DNA from: CAZGMN01 sp964645765
GTDB lineage: Bacteria; Acidobacteriota; Aminicenantia; Aminicenantales; Aminicenantaceae
NCBI GenBank assembly: GCA_964645765.1
Contig: CAZYBE010000066.1
Span: 1-8,975, forward strand
DNA length: 8,975 nt
Reading direction: 5' to 3'
Shown here: in pieces, positions 7,501 to 8,975 of the stretch
How positions within the stretch are numbered: position 1 is the stretch's first letter
Layout: each line of letters opens with the position of its first letter
The notes under the pieces: model-generated
What the model was told of the DNA's origin: nothing
Seen by the model: only the letters and a program-made list of their open reading frames with translations
Database searches by the model: none
Position numbers and translations under genes: made by a program

Positions 7501-7987
7501 AAGGGAAAGAGACCTGGTCATCGGCACCTACGGTCGTGGAATTTACATCGCGGATATCTTCCCTCTCAAAGAGTTCAAGAAAGAAACCTTCGATAAGGAT
7601 TCCTATCTGTTTGACATCGAACGCACGATCAAATGGAACATGTTCGAGATGAGGGGGCCGAGATTCGGTGAATTCGCAAGCGTGGACAACCCGGCCGCGC
7701 AAGCCACAATCTATTATTATCTGAAAGGGCCTGCAAAATCGGTTCGACTTGTCATCAAAGACCTTGAAGGAAAGCAAATCTCGGAGCAAAAAGGGCAAAC
7801 CGAGAAAGGAATCAAGAAAATAACCTGGAACCTGAGGAGAACAGCAGAGCAGGAAGAAGGGCCAAGGTTCGGCCGCATGGGACCAGCCACTGTTGAGCCT
7901 GGTTTTTTCAACGTGACCCTTTTCGTCGACGAGAAAGAAGTGGCTACAAAAAAATTGGAAGTCCTCAAGGACCCCATGTTAAAATAA
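4541..7987 (+). CDS. Exported BNR/Asp-box beta-propeller protein (VPS10/sortilin-like, 'glycosyl hydrolase' family) with an internal helical insertion
   Basis: Signal peptide: basic N-terminus (RRIER), hydrophobic core (10-23), likely signal peptidase I cleavage after VYA (Ala28). The mature protein carries about ten Asp-box-like motifs (S/T-x-D-x-G-x-T-W type) at 79, 133, 186, 243, 544, 597, 642, 850, 919 and 961, indicating a multi-blade propeller or two stacked propellers. Other family signatures are VDTRAIWIDP (617-626), NDGG (636-639) and GGTQDNG (676-682). The C-terminal 130 or so residues look like a beta-sandwich with YYYLKGPAKSVRLVIKD (1058-1074) and ITWNLRR (1094-1100), resembling the FlgD-like Ig domains that follow such propellers. 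Residues about 286-538 are a charged helical insertion with an internal duplication, interrupting a blade. Asp boxes are structural and do not prove sialidase activity; substrate and role are unknown. It lies 50 nt after uvrA and 6 nt before holB. A periplasmic or extracellular location is inferred. Confidence 0.88.
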   Translation: MENRRIERNLLVALFSVFLLLICSWVYADDSQPAENFDVFSWRSIGPFSFSGRISGFTVPRGQSLTYYVAAGTGGIWKTEDGGIHFEPIFDKCGTMSIGYIAVAPSNPDILYVGTGEAFHARSSAHGNGMWRSANGGKDWTHIGLEKSYFIPKIAVDSKNPDIVYVAAEGKLYDNEMDCERGLYKTIDGGKTWQRVLDFKDRGVGDFVIDPTNSDIVIAAAYKIYRRTWTFIDRQEGNHFYKSTDGGKTWKKLASGLPLDMKLGRNGIAIYEKNPKVVYIRLDEEVNLGLNLRERGALFMEGRMFTDDYYLNKFNEYKIDPGIKKLVKFEPITAKTERELVEKLNKLIQDRSFQKTIGINWKAFTEKARNIYKNKEEVMDSIDEIEKILKKEEKEDYILEINKLIYFLLFTGSEGVEIQDDVVKVTNIEKVQVNPDLKALLKFAPEKIKDEKDLAARASELMRDTGFIEKLGIDLRSFRDKAKKVYEGKKDIIDKINKAEENFKKYEEAGIRNQFENRFILEIVYAGALRINEPLKRFGVIYRSEDQGETWTRMTEYKQTGGSEAINPTEAGYYGRIEVDPNDDKTLYIVETVPKVSKDSGKTFRNNPWTGVHKSHVDTRAIWIDPLNSNHILNGNDGGLDETWDGGKHWSQKETISAQQFYDVSSDNEVPYNVMGGTQDNGCWLGPSQNRNSYGVYPADWTYLPTGDGFYVVRDWWNPEFIYFESQFGASRRMNLKTGETISLAPRTSAEERASGKPVQRYQWNSPIVLSPHNPGIVYVCSQYVQMSRSRGERDTWAAISPDLSRNNKERLELSRKTNLQYATITTFAESPLKPGLYWAGTDDGNLQLSTDGGTSWQNLTANFYDKDGKLKKGITGTCIPYEHWVTKVEPAAHDSNTCYVTYSGYRTHNEDKSYIFVTRDLGKTWEDLSAGMMNPANDIEEDPDNPNVLYLATDYGVFVTVDKGKSWVKMSTTAPDVLIMDLDIQKRERDLVIGTYGRGIYIADIFPLKEFKKETFDKDSYLFDIERTIKWNMFEMRGPRFGEFASVDNPAAQATIYYYLKGPAKSVRLVIKDLEGKQISEQKGQTEKGIKKITWNLRRTAEQEEGPRFGRMGPATVEPGFFNVTLFVDEKEVATKKLEVLKDPMLK
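5498..5713 (+). repeat. Copy A of an internal protein duplication (residues 320-391)
   Basis: Aligns without gaps to residues 434-505 at an offset of 114 residues, with about 24 of 72 positions identical. Shared landmarks are the opening P-x-x-K-x-L-x-KF-x-P, then F (353), G-I (358-359), F (364), KA (367-368), Y (372), K (375), D (380) and I (382). The nucleotide sequences are well diverged, so the duplication is old. Confidence 0.65.
5840..6055 (+). repeat. Copy B of an internal protein duplication (residues 434-505)
   Basis: Partner of residues 320-391. It opens with NPDLKALLKFAP (434-445), corresponding to DPGIKKLVKFEP in copy A. It then carries ELMRDTGFIEKLGIDLRSF (460-478), which matches the spacing of KLIQDRSFQKTIGINWKAF in copy A. 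Both copies end in a charged helix (EGKKDIIDKINKAEENFKK here, 487-505). The segment between the copies (392-433) is not obviously repeated. Confidence 0.65.
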
Positions 7988-7996
7988 GTTGAGATG
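7985..7996 (+). promoter_or_regulatory. Tight stop-start junction between the propeller gene and holB
   Basis: TAA at 7985-7987 is followed 6 nt later by ATG at 7994-7996. Only a weak GAG directly precedes the start. The nearest better purine run, AAGGA, lies about 20 nt upstream inside the preceding gene, so translation of holB may depend on ribosomes finishing the upstream gene. Confidence 0.5.
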
Positions 7997-8975
7997 GCTT
8001 TTAAAGATGTTTCCGGCAACAGCCGGGTAAAAAAGATTCTGATAAAAGCTCTGCAGAAAAACAGAGTGCCCAACTCTTTGCTCTTTTGCGGGCCCGAAGG
8101 GGTCGGCAAGAGAGATACTGCTCTGGTCTTGGCCAAAGCTCTGAACTGCCAGCAAAAGAAAGATGATGCCTGTGAGGCCTGCGCTTCCTGCAAAGCGGTC
8201 AATGCCGGAAACTTTCCAGATGTCATCGAGATTCGAGCCGAGGGGAATGTTCTCAAGATTGAGCAGATGAGGCTTATAAAAGATATCGTCTATCTCAAGC
8301 CGATGACAGGGAAGAGGAGAGTTTTCATCATTGCCGAGGCTGAGAAGATGACAGAGGAGGCAGCAAATTCTCTGCTGAAAATACTGGAGGAGCCGCCCCT
8401 CTTTTCTTACATCATTCTCATCACCCATAATCCCTTCCTGCTCCTGCCGACAATAAAATCGAGATGCCAGATTTTGAATTTCTTGCCGATATCAAAAGAA
8501 GATATAGAAAAAATTCTGAAGGATAAGGGATACGAGGCTGGAAAAGCCAGGGTCCTTTCCCTCATAGTCCACGGGAATCTCAAGCAGGCTTTAAGCCTGG
8601 AATGGGAGGAAGTCCAGGCGAGAAGAGGCCAGGCCTGGCAGCTTTTCCTTTCGCTTCTCAGCAAAGAAAATTTGGCTCCCTTCCTGAGAACTTTCACCTC
8701 CTCCCAGAGGTCTTTTTTCAAAGAGGAGTGGCAGGAGCTTCTGGAAATTCTTTCATCCTTCTGCCGCGACCTCATCCTGGTCAAGGAAAACAGCCAGGAG
8801 CGGCTGCTGATGAACCCTGACTATGAGGAGGAAATCAGGAAGACTGAGAAGCAGGTGAGCGAGAAGCATCTTCTAGAGCTTCTGGCGAAAATAGATTACT
8901 CGATGTACGGCCTACAGAAGAATTTTAATTTGAGTCTCCTTGTCAGCTCATTTTTTATAGACTTCAAGGATGTCG
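7994..8975 (+). CDS. holB: DNA polymerase III subunit delta-prime (clamp-loader subunit), C-terminal end beyond the window
   Basis: Stator subunit of the clamp-loader complex that places the beta sliding clamp on primed DNA. 327 residues are visible, close to the usual length of about 330, and the frame runs off the right edge. Motifs: P-loop GPEGVGKR (33-40), zinc module Cys52/60/63/66, FPDV (74-77) in place of the usual HPDV, NSLLKILEEPP (125-135) and the SRC motif KSRCQ (155-159). The Walker B region reads VFIIAEAEKM (110-119): the usual acidic residue is Ala114, and the P-loop Lys39 is followed by Arg instead of Thr/Ser. Both fit the known ATPase-silent nature of delta-prime and argue against a gamma/tau (DnaX) assignment. 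The thymidylate kinase gene that often precedes holB is absent; the propeller gene takes that place. The frame opens at ATG 7994, and no in-frame upstream start fits better. Confidence 0.92.
   Translation, partial: MAFKDVSGNSRVKKILIKALQKNRVPNSLLFCGPEGVGKRDTALVLAKALNCQQKKDDACEACASCKAVNAGNFPDVIEIRAEGNVLKIEQMRLIKDIVYLKPMTGKRRVFIIAEAEKMTEEAANSLLKILEEPPLFSYIILITHNPFLLLPTIKSRCQILNFLPISKEDIEKILKDKGYEAGKARVLSLIVHGNLKQALSLEWEEVQARRGQAWQLFLSLLSKENLAPFLRTFTSSQRSFFKEEWQELLEILSSFCRDLILVKENSQERLLMNPDYEEEIRKTEKQVSEKHLLELLAKIDYSMYGLQKNFNLSLLVSSFFIDFKDV

Noticed and set aside
7304..8428. Minus-strand open frames of 164, 179 and 149 codons across the end of the propeller gene and holB
   Set aside because: Both plus-strand genes are supported by family motifs over this whole stretch, and the antisense frames have none.

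Overview
The window is a chromosomal segment from a bacterium of moderate GC content. It holds four protein-coding genes: two cut by the window edges, two complete, and one structured intergenic region. Protein families point to a Gram-negative-type environmental lineage. The large secreted Asp-box (BNR) beta-propeller is a type common in Acidobacteriota, Aminicenantes-like bacteria and Bacteroidota. This taxonomic guess is weak and rests on family resemblance only.

Layout. Positions 1-1631 (minus strand, cut at the left edge) encode the N-terminal 543 residues of a DEAD/DEAH-box helicase of the MrfA/YprA/Hrq1 type. Positions 1632-1967 are a divergent intergenic region. It holds a credible promoter and Shine-Dalgarno for the helicase, a roughly 144-nt nested inverted-repeat element (1730-1873), and a probable uvrA promoter that almost abuts the uvrA start codon. 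Positions 1968-4490 encode UvrA, the damage-recognition ATPase of nucleotide excision repair. It is complete in every catalytic and zinc motif but lacks the roughly 100-residue insertion domain normally found in signature domain I. After a 50-nt gap with a strong Shine-Dalgarno, 4541-7987 encode an exported 1148-residue beta-propeller protein. A large, charged, helical segment with an internal tandem duplication interrupts one of its blades. Only 6 nt later, 7994-8975 (cut at the right edge) encode the DNA polymerase III delta-prime subunit (HolB).

How the genes fit together. The helicase and UvrA are both DNA-lesion repair proteins, and they are transcribed away from each other out of one short control region. 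UvrA, the propeller protein and HolB run in the same direction with short gaps and no visible terminator, so they may be cotranscribed. The exported propeller has no obvious functional tie to repair or replication.

Most interesting observations: the UvrA without an insertion domain, the duplicated helical insertion inside the propeller, the nested inverted-repeat element, and the near-leaderless uvrA start. I found no CRISPR array, transposase, rRNA or tRNA, and no evident multi-gene defence system.
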